64,000 nucleotides of DNA from Thermococcus sp. Bubb.Bath (GTDB taxonomy: Archaea > Methanobacteriota_B > Thermococci > Thermococcales > Thermococcaceae): NCBI RefSeq assembly GCF_012027595.1, contig NZ_SNUR01000003.1, positions 1 through 64,000 of the forward strand, given 5' to 3'. Positions 47,688 to 56,294 of the stretch are shown one piece after another; positions within the stretch are counted from its first letter, which is position 1; every line of letters begins with the position of its first letter. The notes beneath the pieces are model-generated. The model had not been told where the DNA came from. It made no database searches and saw nothing but the letters and a program-made list of their open reading frames with translations. The position numbers and the translations under genes are program-made.

Positions 47688-48740
47688 TCATACAATGTAC
47701 TTCCTTCTTGCCTTTGCGTAGAGCGCGTAGTCGATGTACTTCTTCCTGTTCACGTATTCCATGGTCTTTGGAGCTAGGTCTCTCTTCTCCTCTATAGCGT
47801 CCTGAACTACGAGGCTGAAGGCGTCGCTTCCGGCACCGCTTCCAAAGCTCACCCAGAGAATCCTGTCTCCGGGTTTGGCTATGTCGAGAACCGCTGAAAC
47901 GCCGACGAGAGTTGCGCCGCTGTAAGTGTTGCCGATTATTCCACTGAGGAGGCCCGGAAGAACCTTCTCCTTCGGGATTCCAAGGATCTTGGCGGCGGTG
48001 AGAGGGAACTTGACGTTCGGCTGGTGGAAGACCGCGTAGTCGAAGTCGCTCGGAGTGTAGCCCATTTCCTCCATGAGGGTCTTGGCGGCGTTTATTATCT
48101 GGTGGAAGTAGGCCGGCTCACCGGTGAAGCGGTTGCCGTGCCTCGGGTAGTGCTCGTGCTGCCTCCTCCAGAAGTCGGGGGTGTCCGTAACGTAAGAATA
48201 GCTCGCCTCGAAATAAGCAAGAGTTTCAGGACTCTTCGGGGCGAGGATGTAAGCGGCTCCCCCTGCCGAAGCCGTGAACTCGAGGGCATCGCCCGGTCTT
48301 CCCTGGGATGTGTCGGCACCGATGGCCATCGCGTAGTCGGCCATTCCAGAGCCTACAAATCCCATTGCTGCCTGGATGGCCTCGGTTCCGGCTTTACAGG
48401 CGAACTCAAAGTCGGCGGCGTTCAAATCGGGGGTGGCTCCTATCGCCTCGGCGACAACGGTTCCGCTCGGTTTAACGGCGTAGGGCTTGCTCTCAGTTCC
48501 GAGCCACACGGCCCGGATAAGTTTGGGGTCAATGCCAGCCCTCTTCAGGGCGTTTCTTGCTGCTTCTATCCCTATTGTAATGGTATCCTCGTCAAGTCCT
48601 GGCACGGACTTCTCCTGTATTGGGTACGCGGTGGAGCCCCAGACGCGTCCTATCTCTTCCGCCTTGATTCTATACATTGGAACGTAGGCACCGTAGCCTA
48701 TTATGCCCACTTCTCTGTTGGGCTTCAGGAGTTTTCTCAT
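47688..48740 (-). CDS. Hydroxymethylglutaryl-CoA synthase
   Basis: The 350-residue enzyme makes HMG-CoA, the precursor of archaeal isoprenoid lipids. The nucleophile Cys lies in [13 protein letters not shown], the His in [13 protein letters not shown], and the N-terminus [20 protein letters not shown] is typical. It heads the three-gene unit with thiolase and DUF35. Confidence 0.96.
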   Translation of the reverse strand: MRKLLKPNREVGIIGYGAYVPMYRIKAEEIGRVWGSTAYPIQEKSVPGLDEDTITIGIEAARNALKRAGIDPKLIRAVWLGTESKPYAVKPSGTVVAEAIGATPDLNAADFEFACKAGTEAIQAAMGFVGSGMADYAMAIGADTSQGRPGDALEFTASAGGAAYILAPKSPETLAYFEASYSYVTDTPDFWRRQHEHYPRHGNRFTGEPAYFHQIINAAKTLMEEMGYTPSDFDYAVFHQPNVKFPLTAAKILGIPKEKVLPGLLSGIIGNTYSGATLVGVSAVLDIAKPGDRILWVSFGSGAGSDAFSLVVQDAIEEKRDLAPKTMEYVNRKKYIDYALYAKARRKYIV

Positions 48741-48910
48741 ATGACACCACCTTCAAGCTTTGAAAATGTCCTCTTGGAGTTGGAGGAGGGCTTATAAAAG
48801 TCTTTCGGTAAAAGTGAAAGAGTTTTTAGACGATTGACGATAGACACACTTAACATATTTTTTACTATTTCAGGAAGACTTTTTAATCCTTAAATGAATG
48901 TAAACCGGTG

Positions 48911-50029
48911 ATGGGACTGATATCCCATGGGAGCAGTGAGAATGTCCTGAGGAGCGCCAACATTGCATTTCTGGCGGGCGCTGGCGTGGGACTGCTCTTC
49001 AGTTACTGGAGGATTATCCTACCCCAGGGCCTCCCTGAGCTGTTTGCCCTAGCCACCGTAATGGGGACTATTGCGCTCATCCTTTTTGCCCTGTGGTCTT
49101 TGTTCATCTGGAAGTACGAGGAGGGGGACACCCGCGTTAACCTCCTGCTTAGAATGCTCCTGAGAATAGGCTCTTCCGCCGCTCTCTCCCTGTTCCTCTT
49201 CCTCATAGCGGCAAACTTCGAGTACTCAAATCACCTCTACCTCGCGGGGAAAACTTCAAAGCCCCCGTTCTGGTACACCCTGGTTTACATCGGAGACGGC
49301 CTTCTCATAACCGCGTCCCTGCTGACCCTCCTTGATGCCTTCGTTTTTGAGAGGCTCCATGCCTCTTGGCTCTACGACCGCTTCTTCTTCCCCTTCCTCT
49401 TCACCTTCACCGTCCTGAACGGACCGGCGCCATTTGATTCAACCACGAAGCTGACGATTCTGGGGTCGTTCTCGGTTTCCGTCTTCGTCCTCACCAGACA
49501 CACGGTCCAGTCCATCTTGATATATCTCCTAAGACCTAGGAATTTTCTTGATTTCAAGCTAAGCACTGTCCAAGGGACGAGCATGAACCCTACGATCTTT
49601 GAGGGAGACGTCGTTCTAATCTCAAAGAAGGTTCCGGAGGAGCTCAAGCCCGGAATGGTGCTCGACGTTCGGATCCCGGCGCGCTACATGTCCAGAGCCG
49701 GAAACTTCGTCCACCGTCTCGTCTGGACGGATGGGAGGACGATTCAAACGAATGGAGATAACCTGAGACACCTGGATCCCAAAATTCCCATGAGGAACGT
49801 TGAGGGGATCGCGCTGGCTGTGTTAAGGTGGGATGGAAAAAGCTTTGGGGTTGAACCGCTCGTTGATGAACCAATCGATGTTCCTCCCCAGGCATTTCAG
49901 GTTGCGGATGAGTTAGTACGGCTCTATCAATCCGTAAAATCAAAATTGAGGTTTCTGGGCCTTTACCTGCCCCTTCTGATTGTGGCCCTTTTCTCCCTCC
50001 CCCTGATCGCCCTTTTGGGAGCGCCATAG
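48911..50029 (+). CDS. Polytopic membrane protein with signal peptidase I-like (S26) domain
   Basis: The 373-residue protein has about six hydrophobic segments before the S26 domain. That domain starts near residue 220 with TVQGTSMNPTIFEGDVVLI, the box containing the catalytic Ser (SxMxPT). FVHRLVWTDG carries a His where bacterial peptidases have Lys, as in archaeal and ER signal peptidases; TNGDNLRHLD follows. A final hydrophobic segment (YLPLLIVALFSLPLIALLGA) ends the protein. A typical archaeal signal peptidase is about 150-180 residues with one or two segments. The ATG at 48911 is about 30 bases after cttttta; start is uncertain by a codon. Confidence 0.8.
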   Translation: MGLISHGSSENVLRSANIAFLAGAGVGLLFSYWRIILPQGLPELFALATVMGTIALILFALWSLFIWKYEEGDTRVNLLLRMLLRIGSSAALSLFLFLIAANFEYSNHLYLAGKTSKPPFWYTLVYIGDGLLITASLLTLLDAFVFERLHASWLYDRFFFPFLFTFTVLNGPAPFDSTTKLTILGSFSVSVFVLTRHTVQSILIYLLRPRNFLDFKLSTVQGTSMNPTIFEGDVVLISKKVPEELKPGMVLDVRIPARYMSRAGNFVHRLVWTDGRTIQTNGDNLRHLDPKIPMRNVEGIALAVLRWDGKSFGVEPLVDEPIDVPPQAFQVADELVRLYQSVKSKLRFLGLYLPLLIVALFSLPLIALLGAP

Positions 50030-50098
50030 AAACGCCGACTCTTAAACGGTTAAGAAGTGAAAAATTCAAAGAAAAGGGTAGCATCAATCAAAACCTCA

Positions 50099-50779
50099 TC
50101 AAGGCTTTCTAACGACAAAGAGCGCGTGGTCCTTCTCGTAAGGCTCAAGCGAGACTTTCTCCACAATCTCAAAGTACGTCGATAGTTCTTCCTCGACTTC
50201 CTTGAACACCTGCTCCGGCTCCTTTGTCACATCTATACTCCTGCTCTTTATTGATATCATGCCGTAGCCGCCGCTCTTGAGGTAGACCTTCGCGTTGTCT
50301 ATCAGGATTTTCGCCTGGCTCGGCTGGGCAACGTCCTCGAAGATTACATCCACCTTGGGGACGAGCGCACGGTAGCCTTCGGGCTTTGTAGCGTCGCCGA
50401 GTATGGGGACTATGTTCCTTCTCTTTTCAACGAGGGGAACGAGCTCCCTGAGAACCCTCGGTGAGAACTCAACGCCGAAGACCTTTCCTTCCCAGCCGAC
50501 GACGTCGCTGACGTGGGAGGCGGTCGTACCGCTGGCGATACCGAGGTAGAGGACGGTCGTGCCGGGTTTTATCGGGAAGTTCTTGAGGCCGTTGAGTATC
50601 GCTGCGCCTAACTTGGAGCGGTTGGGGTTCCATATCCTGTACTCCTCGCCCTCGAACTTTACGGTTCTCTCGCCGTAGACCTTCTGACCTGGAACGAGGT
50701 TCTTGGTCGCTATCTTCTCACTTCCATCCTCATCGACGAACGTGAAAACTCCGGGGAACCTGTGGGGTTTTATGCGCAT
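50099..50779 (-). CDS. flpA: Fibrillarin-like rRNA/tRNA 2'-O-methyltransferase
   Basis: The 226-residue enzyme methylates ribose under C/D-box RNA guidance with Nop56 and L7Ae. The SAM-binding motif is [34 protein letters not shown] and [10 protein letters not shown] mark the catalytic pocket. It follows nop56 by five bases in the usual archaeal operon. Confidence 0.97.
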   Translation of the reverse strand: MRIKPHRFPGVFTFVDEDGSEKIATKNLVPGQKVYGERTVKFEGEEYRIWNPNRSKLGAAILNGLKNFPIKPGTTVLYLGIASGTTASHVSDVVGWEGKVFGVEFSPRVLRELVPLVEKRRNIVPILGDATKPEGYRALVPKVDVIFEDVAQPSQAKILIDNAKVYLKSGGYGMISIKSRSIDVTKEPEQVFKEVEEELSTYFEIVEKVSLEPYEKDHALFVVRKP

Positions 50780-50784
50780 TCAGC

Positions 50785-52077
50785 TCACCTCCTGCCCTTC
50801 TTCTCCTTCTTTTTCTTGCCGCCTTTGTCTTTCTTGCCTTTAAACTTCTCTCTCTTCTCTTTCTTTTCGAACTTTTTGCCCTTCTCCGGTTTGCCTTTGC
50901 CCTTTTTGCCTTTGAACTTCTTCTTTTCCTTTTTCTTTTCGGACTTGGCCTTCCTCTTCGGCGGGTTGGGGTACTTCTCTTTTATCTCCCTGATGCGCGC
51001 TTCAACTTCCTGCTTGAGCTCCTCTCCGATGTATTCTCCGGAGAAGTAGTCGACGCGAGCTGCTATCGCCAGTTTGCCTGAGAGGGCGCGGGCTATCTTA
51101 CCCCTCTGCCACCACGGCGAGCGGTTTATCTCCGGGTACTGGAAGATGACGCCGTGCTTTGGAGGCTTGGCACCGCTCCTGAGGTGTCTGAAGAGGGCCT
51201 TCTCCGCTCCCAGAACCTGTATAGTTGATGCAGGCATTAGGGCCAGCTCTTTCAGCCCGCCTGCGAGGCTGAGGAGTCTCGCTCCAAGTTTCGCCCCGAC
51301 GAGGGCTTTGATGTTTGGAGCAACTTCGTCCATAGCCGTCTCAAGGTAGTCCTCTATCTCCTTTCTGAGTTTGTAGAGGTCGTTTATCTCGCCCGCGAGC
51401 CTTACAATGATTCTCTCGTCGAACTTACCCAGGAGAGCCCCCATCGAGTTCTTTGCGGCGTTAAGGATCTTCTCCGCCTTCGCTTCGGAGAGACCAAGCT
51501 CCCTCAACTTCTCCTCACTCAGGTTTTCGCGGGAACCCACTGTTCTCACGAACGCCACGTACTGTTCGTGCTTTGGAAGGAGTTCATCAAGCTCCGGGAA
51601 GTGAAGGCCGTACCATTCCCTAAGGCGTGAGATAAGTAGGTTTGTGACCTTGTCTATGTCGTCCAGGGCCTCTATGGCCTGGATGACCATCTTGTCCCTT
51701 GCCCCGCTCTGCTCCTGTATGCGCATCCTGGTAAGGGCAACGCCCACGTTGAAGTACTCCTCGAACCAGTTCTCGCCCATGAACTCCGCGGGGTTTGAGC
51801 GGAGCCTCTCCCCTGCTATGTTTGGGAACTCGCCGGTTGCGTTGTATCCGAGTTCCTTGAGTCTTCTCCCGAGTTCTGCATCCTCCACGATGAACTCGTC
51901 GTATCCATCACTTTTTAGTCCGTCGAGAAGGCCTAATAGCCCATCGCACGGTTCTCCATTCAGGAGGCTGTTGAGCTTTACCTCTGCGTTTTCGGTGAAA
52001 GGTTTGCTCGCGATGAGGTTTCCAGCTTCATCAAAAGCGTAGACGCCCCTGACGTTCTCGGATAGGTAAGCTTTCAT
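50785..52077 (-). CDS. nop56: Nop5/Nop56 C/D-box RNP core protein
   Basis: The 430-residue protein forms the scaffold of C/D RNPs. NOSIC-domain sequence (SVGALT is not needed; the Nop core is GLSEAKAEKILNAAKNSMGA and LMPASTIQVLGAEKALFRHL, followed by HGVIFQYPEINRSPWWQRGK) is clear. The last 70 residues are a Lys/Glu/Gly tail, common in hyperthermophile Nop5. The ATG at 52077 has AGGGGTGATAAC before it. The TATA element (cttttatag) lies near 52110; the TnpB insertion starts about 50 bases upstream of that. Confidence 0.96.
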   Translation of the reverse strand: MKAYLSENVRGVYAFDEAGNLIASKPFTENAEVKLNSLLNGEPCDGLLGLLDGLKSDGYDEFIVEDAELGRRLKELGYNATGEFPNIAGERLRSNPAEFMGENWFEEYFNVGVALTRMRIQEQSGARDKMVIQAIEALDDIDKVTNLLISRLREWYGLHFPELDELLPKHEQYVAFVRTVGSRENLSEEKLRELGLSEAKAEKILNAAKNSMGALLGKFDERIIVRLAGEINDLYKLRKEIEDYLETAMDEVAPNIKALVGAKLGARLLSLAGGLKELALMPASTIQVLGAEKALFRHLRSGAKPPKHGVIFQYPEINRSPWWQRGKIARALSGKLAIAARVDYFSGEYIGEELKQEVEARIREIKEKYPNPPKRKAKSEKKKEKKKFKGKKGKGKPEKGKKFEKKEKREKFKGKKDKGGKKKKEKKGRR

Positions 52078-52160
52078 GTTATCACCCCTTATCCTTCTCT
52101 CTCCCACTATAAAAGCTTGATGCCTTAAAACTATCCTGGCCTCCTCCCCACCTTAAAGGA

Positions 52161-53459
52161 TTAACCCCTCGCCATTGGTAGAGAGGTTTGAGGGGTCTCA
52201 TTCAGGCCCAAGTTAAAGCGGGTCTTCGACCCCTCTGGCCGGGTCTTCGGCCAATTACCCCTCCTCTGAGCGTAAAGACCGCTCAGATTCGGGGTTATGG
52301 TTTTCACAACCTTTTTCAAAATATTGAAGGCTCCAACTAAATCAGCATTAAAGACAAGCCCCGTTTCGGGACACTTAAACAATCCACGAACGAAACGAGC
52401 CCCTTCGTGGGGCTTCCCGCAAACGGGGCAAGTCTTCGAAGTGAAAGCCTCATTGACGACCAAAACCTGGATACCATACTCTTCAGAGGCTTCCTTTAAA
52501 CGTTTAATGACTGAGTTAAACCGCCAAACGTGAGATAGGAGATAATTCTGCTTTTTACCCCTGTCAGAGTTCCTAGCTATGCTCTTCGGGTAGCCAACTA
52601 CAATTCTGGAAACTCCGAGGTGATAAAGCCTCTCACCGGTTTGCCTTACCGCCGTGTTAATGTAGTGCTTCGCCTGAAGTTTAGCCTTCTGGTGCATTCT
52701 GGAGAGTTTCTTACTCTTCTTAGCTCCAGACTTATTGATTTTGGATTGATAATCCGCTATCCGTTTTTGCCAGTAAAAGGCTATGCTTTTCAACGGTCTT
52801 CCGTTCACTAAGAAGCTCTCCCCGTTTTCAACGTAAACGGCCATTAAGTTGTTCACTCCGAGGTCAATTCCAGCGGAGAGACTGCCTAAGGGTTCTCTTG
52901 GAAGTTTAACCCCCTCTTGGCCATAACGCCTTTCTTCCACCGTGTATGAGATGTGAGCATACCACTTTCGCCTCACGGGGTCGAAAGTTATCTCCAACCG
53001 GCCTTGCTTCCCCTTCAAGTGAATTCTGCCCTTGAACTGGACTTCTAAGCGCTTGAACTTTCCAAGGCCTTTTAGAATAAGTTTGTTCTCTTCAATTCCG
53101 TATTGGTCGTTTCTTAGAACGATTAAGCCTCCATCCTTGATGTAGTTTGGAGGTTTCGGCTTGAGCCAGCCGGGGAGTTCTCCGCTTCTTTTGTTCCGAA
53201 GGAGGGAGAAGAATGAACGCCAAGCCTCGGTGTTTTTCCTGCAAATTTGTTGAACCGTTGCCGAGCCTATCTCGGATTTGAACTCTTCATAAACTATTTT
53301 CTCGGTTCTGAGGAAGTCTATGGGTTTTCCCTCGAAGAATCCTTGTATTCTAAGATAGTTCACCCTATTCCAGACTTTCGAGCTAGTGAGAACTAACTCG
53401 GAAAGGGCTTTCTCCTGAACCTTCGAGGGCTGGAGCTTAAGGGTTACTGACCGCTTCAT
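52161..53459 (-). CDS. tnpB: TnpB RNA-guided nuclease (IS200/IS605-type), no TnpA
   Basis: The 432-residue protein has the RuvC acidic residues in SAGIDLGVNNLMAVYV, VLVVNEAFTSKTCPVCG and NADLVGAFNIL. The zinc ribbon retains CPVC but the second pair is KCPETG, so only three of four Cys are seen. TnpB is an RNA-guided DNA nuclease whose omega-RNA comes from the element's right end. No TnpA lies nearby, so it is an IS1341-type element. The frame is intact from MKRSVTLKLQPSKVQEKALS to the stop at 52161, immediately before the end hairpin. It is the only mobile gene in the window. Confidence 0.93.
   Translation of the reverse strand: MKRSVTLKLQPSKVQEKALSELVLTSSKVWNRVNYLRIQGFFEGKPIDFLRTEKIVYEEFKSEIGSATVQQICRKNTEAWRSFFSLLRNKRSGELPGWLKPKPPNYIKDGGLIVLRNDQYGIEENKLILKGLGKFKRLEVQFKGRIHLKGKQGRLEITFDPVRRKWYAHISYTVEERRYGQEGVKLPREPLGSLSAGIDLGVNNLMAVYVENGESFLVNGRPLKSIAFYWQKRIADYQSKINKSGAKKSKKLSRMHQKAKLQAKHYINTAVRQTGERLYHLGVSRIVVGYPKSIARNSDRGKKQNYLLSHVWRFNSVIKRLKEASEEYGIQVLVVNEAFTSKTCPVCGKPHEGARFVRGLFKCPETGLVFNADLVGAFNILKKVVKTITPNLSGLYAQRRGNWPKTRPEGSKTRFNLGLNETPQTSLPMARG
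52164..52196 (-). ncRNA. Putative omega-RNA terminal hairpin at the IS right end
   Basis: On the minus strand the tail of tnpB forms GACCCCTC ... GAGGGGTT with a seven-base-pair stem. In TnpB elements the guide scaffold is transcribed from this part of the gene and ends at the element boundary, with the guide formed by flanking chromosome. Placement is by analogy; the transcript extent is unknown. Confidence 0.4.
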
Positions 53460-53586
53460 ACTGAAGTATGGTATGGGTTATGAAGCTTAAAATAGTTTGC
53501 TTTCCTGATTGAAGGCTGCTTTCTCAATTACTGCCTCCCACTCTAAAGGACGAGGCTTTCGGAAGAAAAGGGAATCCGCCGTTTCA

Positions 53587-54309
53587 TCATCCGCCCAGGG
53601 CGGTGAAGGTGAGCGCCCCCACCAACCCACCGAGAAGCGATGCTGTGAAGTTGGTGGTGTTGTTGTCTGTTATACCCCTGTTCTCAAGGGTCGCACCGAT
53701 GAGACTGTCCAGGTTTACCCCCACGAAGCCGCCCACTACTATAGCCGCGCCCATGAGGAGCTTGTGCGATGTGAGCGGCAGGGCAAAGGGGACTATAAGG
53801 GCAGCCCCCACCAACGCGAAGAACTCTCCTGGGAGCGAAATACCACCGTTGGTGCCCGGTTTGACGGGTTTGAGGTTGGTTATCAGCCTGGGCCTTCTCC
53901 CGAACACCTTTCCAAGCTCGCTTGCTAGGGTGTCCCCATTGACGGTGGCTATCGCCGAGAACGTTGCGGCCCAGAATATGTCCTGCCGGGTGATCATCTC
54001 AACCACTAGGAAGACCACCACCGCGAGACCGTTACCGAGAACATTCCCAAGGCCGCGCACCCTCTCACTCTTTGAGGAAAAACCCCTTCTAACCTTCTCC
54101 TCGAACCGGTACTTCGTTGCGGCAACTCCTATCATGAGGAACACCATCATTGCGAGAAACGGGTATACCCCTCCGAGCCATAGGAGGAATATTCCTAGAA
54201 CAACCGCACCGGCCGCCCCCCTACCGTCGAGAGCATGAAGTCTCAAGGCTACGACGCCAAGGGCTAATACAAATATGGAGCCCGCAGTGAGTGCGTGGGG
54301 AGATAGCAT
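53587..54309 (-). CDS. DUF92 (TIGR00297) membrane protein
   Basis: The 240-residue protein has about six hydrophobic segments and the DUF92 motifs FSAIATVNGDTLASELGKVF, KPVKPGTNGGISLPGEFFAL and a Gly-rich VNLDSLIGATLENRGITDNN. The family includes plant phytyl-phosphate kinase (VTE6), so a prenyl-phosphate kinase role is possible but unproven for archaea. GAGGTGAC lies before the ATG at 54309. Confidence 0.88.
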   Translation of the reverse strand: MLSPHALTAGSIFVLALGVVALRLHALDGRGAAGAVVLGIFLLWLGGVYPFLAMMVFLMIGVAATKYRFEEKVRRGFSSKSERVRGLGNVLGNGLAVVVFLVVEMITRQDIFWAATFSAIATVNGDTLASELGKVFGRRPRLITNLKPVKPGTNGGISLPGEFFALVGAALIVPFALPLTSHKLLMGAAIVVGGFVGVNLDSLIGATLENRGITDNNTTNFTASLLGGLVGALTFTALGG

Positions 54310-54436
54310 TATTGTCACCTCTCTGGGATTTAAGGGGGAGCTTGTGCCCTCTCTTGTTGAACCGGTTGAGAGTAAGCGTTTATTACTCTTTCCCTCGACT
54401 ATTGTCGAGGACAAATTGGACAGAAGAGGAAATGAG

Positions 54437-54886
54437 TCAGAAAACTTCGAGCTTGCACACTTCGGTTATGAAAGTTATGTCCATGTGCTCTATGCCCGGT
54501 ATCTCCTTGGAGATTGCGTTTATTATCCCCTGCATCTTTTTCATATCGCTTTGAGTTACTACGTGGACGACGATGTTGTGGGCTCCTATCGCCTTCTCGA
54601 TCACTTTGATCTCTTCTATCCCTTTCAGCTTCTCCACAATCTCGTCCAGGTCAACACCTGCTTTGAGGGTTATGCCGAGTATGGCGTGGAGGTAGCCGAG
54701 CTTCTCAAAATTAGGAATAACCGTATACTTGATGACAACACCGTTGCGCTCAAGCTTGTCCATCCTGCGCGATATCCTCTGCCTAGTCGTTCCAAGCCTC
54801 TCCGCAAGTTCCTTGTACGTCATCCTTGCGTTCTGGGAGAGGAGCTTTATTATCTTGATATCGACCTTGTCGATTTTAGTCCTCAT
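54437..54886 (-). CDS. Lrp/AsnC-family transcription regulator
   Basis: The 149-residue protein has the N-terminal helix-turn-helix IDKVDIKIIKLLSQNARMTY, KELAERLGTTRQRISRRMDK and the C-terminal RAM effector domain (ILGITLKAGVDLDEIVEKLK...HNIVVHVVTQSDMKKMQG). Such factors respond to amino acids. The upstream AT-rich region has direct repeats over its TATA box, hinting at autoregulation. Confidence 0.93.
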   Translation of the reverse strand: MRTKIDKVDIKIIKLLSQNARMTYKELAERLGTTRQRISRRMDKLERNGVVIKYTVIPNFEKLGYLHAILGITLKAGVDLDEIVEKLKGIEEIKVIEKAIGAHNIVVHVVTQSDMKKMQGIINAISKEIPGIEHMDITFITEVCKLEVF

Positions 54887-55260
54887 ATCGGTCCCCCCTT
54901 GTGTTGGTTTTCAGTTTTAAGAATGGGTCGTTCCAGTTATAAAATTTTCGTAAAATTTTCAACATGTTGATATCACCATATAATACGTGTTTCATTCTGT
55001 TGAGGTAATAGGGGTGTTACTCGGAAAATTGGGGGTATGCACTTAACTAATTGTTACAAAATTTATGTGATATTAGGAGCAAAAAACCTAATTGTGGTCA
55101 TTAATTACTTCGTCTTGGGAGTATTTAGGGACCCGGGCCGTCGTTATTCAGGAGATTATTTATCCCGTGATTCTCCCCGCGAAATGTTTATTAAATTTTG
55201 GAGATTTCTGTGAACATCCCGATATTGTGTCACCGGTGGTGATAAAATGGAAAGCTTGCA
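54887..55260. other. AT-rich divergent intergenic region, 374 bases
   Basis: No gene is seen. The left part contains the Lrp promoter and its repeats. The right part has a TATA-like tttattaaat near 55187 and the ribosome binding site GGTGGTGAT at 55236-55243. The middle is AT-rich without clear repeats apart from a short GACCCGGGCC island near 55131. No tRNA or CRISPR repeat is visible. Confidence 0.6.
54941..54970. promoter_or_regulatory. Direct repeats and palindrome over the Lrp promoter
   Basis: TAAAATTTTC occurs twice (54941-54950 and 54952-54961) with an 11-base period, one helical turn, followed by the palindrome CAACATGTTG (54961-54970). The first copy overlaps the Lrp gene's TATA box (attttata on the minus strand). 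This is the expected place for the regulator's own sites. Confidence 0.5.
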
Positions 55261-56282
55261 ATGTACACTAAAATTGGAAAGAATGCCCTTCTTGAGTCTC
55301 TCCGCCCGTTCTTCGGAAGGCCCCTACTGGTAGTGGTTAATGGTAGGAGAGCATTCCTGGTTGATGGGAGCGGTAAAGTAATACCCATTGAATCTCACCT
55401 CTCTGAGAACCTTGAGAACGTTGAGGTGTATTCTCTGGAGAAGCTTGAGTTTCTCGAACTCCTCCACCCTTCCAATGGTGCGGAAAAAAAGAAGAGTACT
55501 CCATCAGCTGTTGTCTTTAAGTACTCTGCCAGCCTGTCAAATCTCCCCGCGGAGATAGCCCTTCGCGTTGAAGGTGCGGTCCCCAGGATAGTTAAGGGGG
55601 CACATTTCTCCGGGATTGCAATCGAGCGCATGGCACTCAATGGCAAGTTGCTCCACGGGGTTACTGGCAGGGACATCCTCAGGCTTCGCGTGAGTGCTAG
55701 AGGGTACCCATCTGTAAGCGCTCCGGAGGACGTTCTAAAATCTATCATCTCCGATTTTTTGGGGGAAGAAACCGGTTTTGAGACGAGGGTTATCATGAGG
55801 GACTGCAGCTTTGAGGTCGTCCAAAAGGTCCCCCCTGTACGTCTTAGGACTCAGGTTCCTGGATTCCGCTCTGGTAGGGTTCTTGGGGTTCCCCTTCACT
55901 CTTCAGATGTATCGGCACCTCGTTTGAACCGGGCGCAGGTCGAGAAGGAGGTGGAAAGGATTCTGAGTGAGGCGGGGGTCGAAGAACTCCTCGATGAGTT
56001 AAAGGACGCCTCTAGTGGAAAGGACATTTCCCTCGGCAGGGTTTCCTCCGCCATTAGAGATGCCCTCTCCAGCATGAAGGGAGTTTCCCTCAAGGATGTC
56101 CGGCTCTCAGAGGGGGGAAAGGCTGCAGGGTCTTCATTTCCCTTTCCCGCGAGGGCAGGATATCTTTGGAGACCCTTGTGAACTCCATCCGGGAGAAACT
56201 CAGGGATGCCGAGAGAACTCTGAAAGCAGGTGGAATGCCCGTCAAAATTGAAAAGGCGCATGCCATCCTAGAAGGAGAATGA
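55261..56282 (+). pseudogene. Unknown protein interrupted by frameshift in a G6 run
   Basis: The frame runs MYTKIGKNALLESLRPFFGR to 56181, but from the six-G run at 56112-56117 the frame shifted by one base continues as VFISLSREGRISLETLVNSI, then a helical tail ending KAHAILEGE and TGA at 56280-56282. The restored protein would have about 340 residues with a mixed alpha-beta N-terminus (LLVVVNGRRAFLVDGSGKVI) and helical C-terminus. I do not recognise the family. GGTGGTGAT better fits an ATG at 55247 in yet another frame, so the start may also be disturbed. Confidence 0.6.
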
Positions 56283-56294
56283 AAAGGGTAAAGC

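Larger units (their letters stand above)
52140..53560 (-). mobile_element. IS1341-like element around tnpB (boundaries approximate)
   Basis: The coding frame is flanked by non-coding ends. On the right (low-coordinate) side, the tnpB stop lies in a hairpin ACCCCTC/GAGGGGT (52164-52170 with 52190-52196). On the left side, about 120 bases lie between tnpB and the DUF92 stop. IS605-type elements have no terminal inverted repeats, so exact ends cannot be fixed without an empty-site comparison. Confidence 0.6.

Noticed and set aside
54887-55260. tRNA or CRISPR in the long intergenic regions
   Set aside because: No TTCRA loop with cloverleaf pairing and no regularly spaced repeat of 25-35 bases was found.
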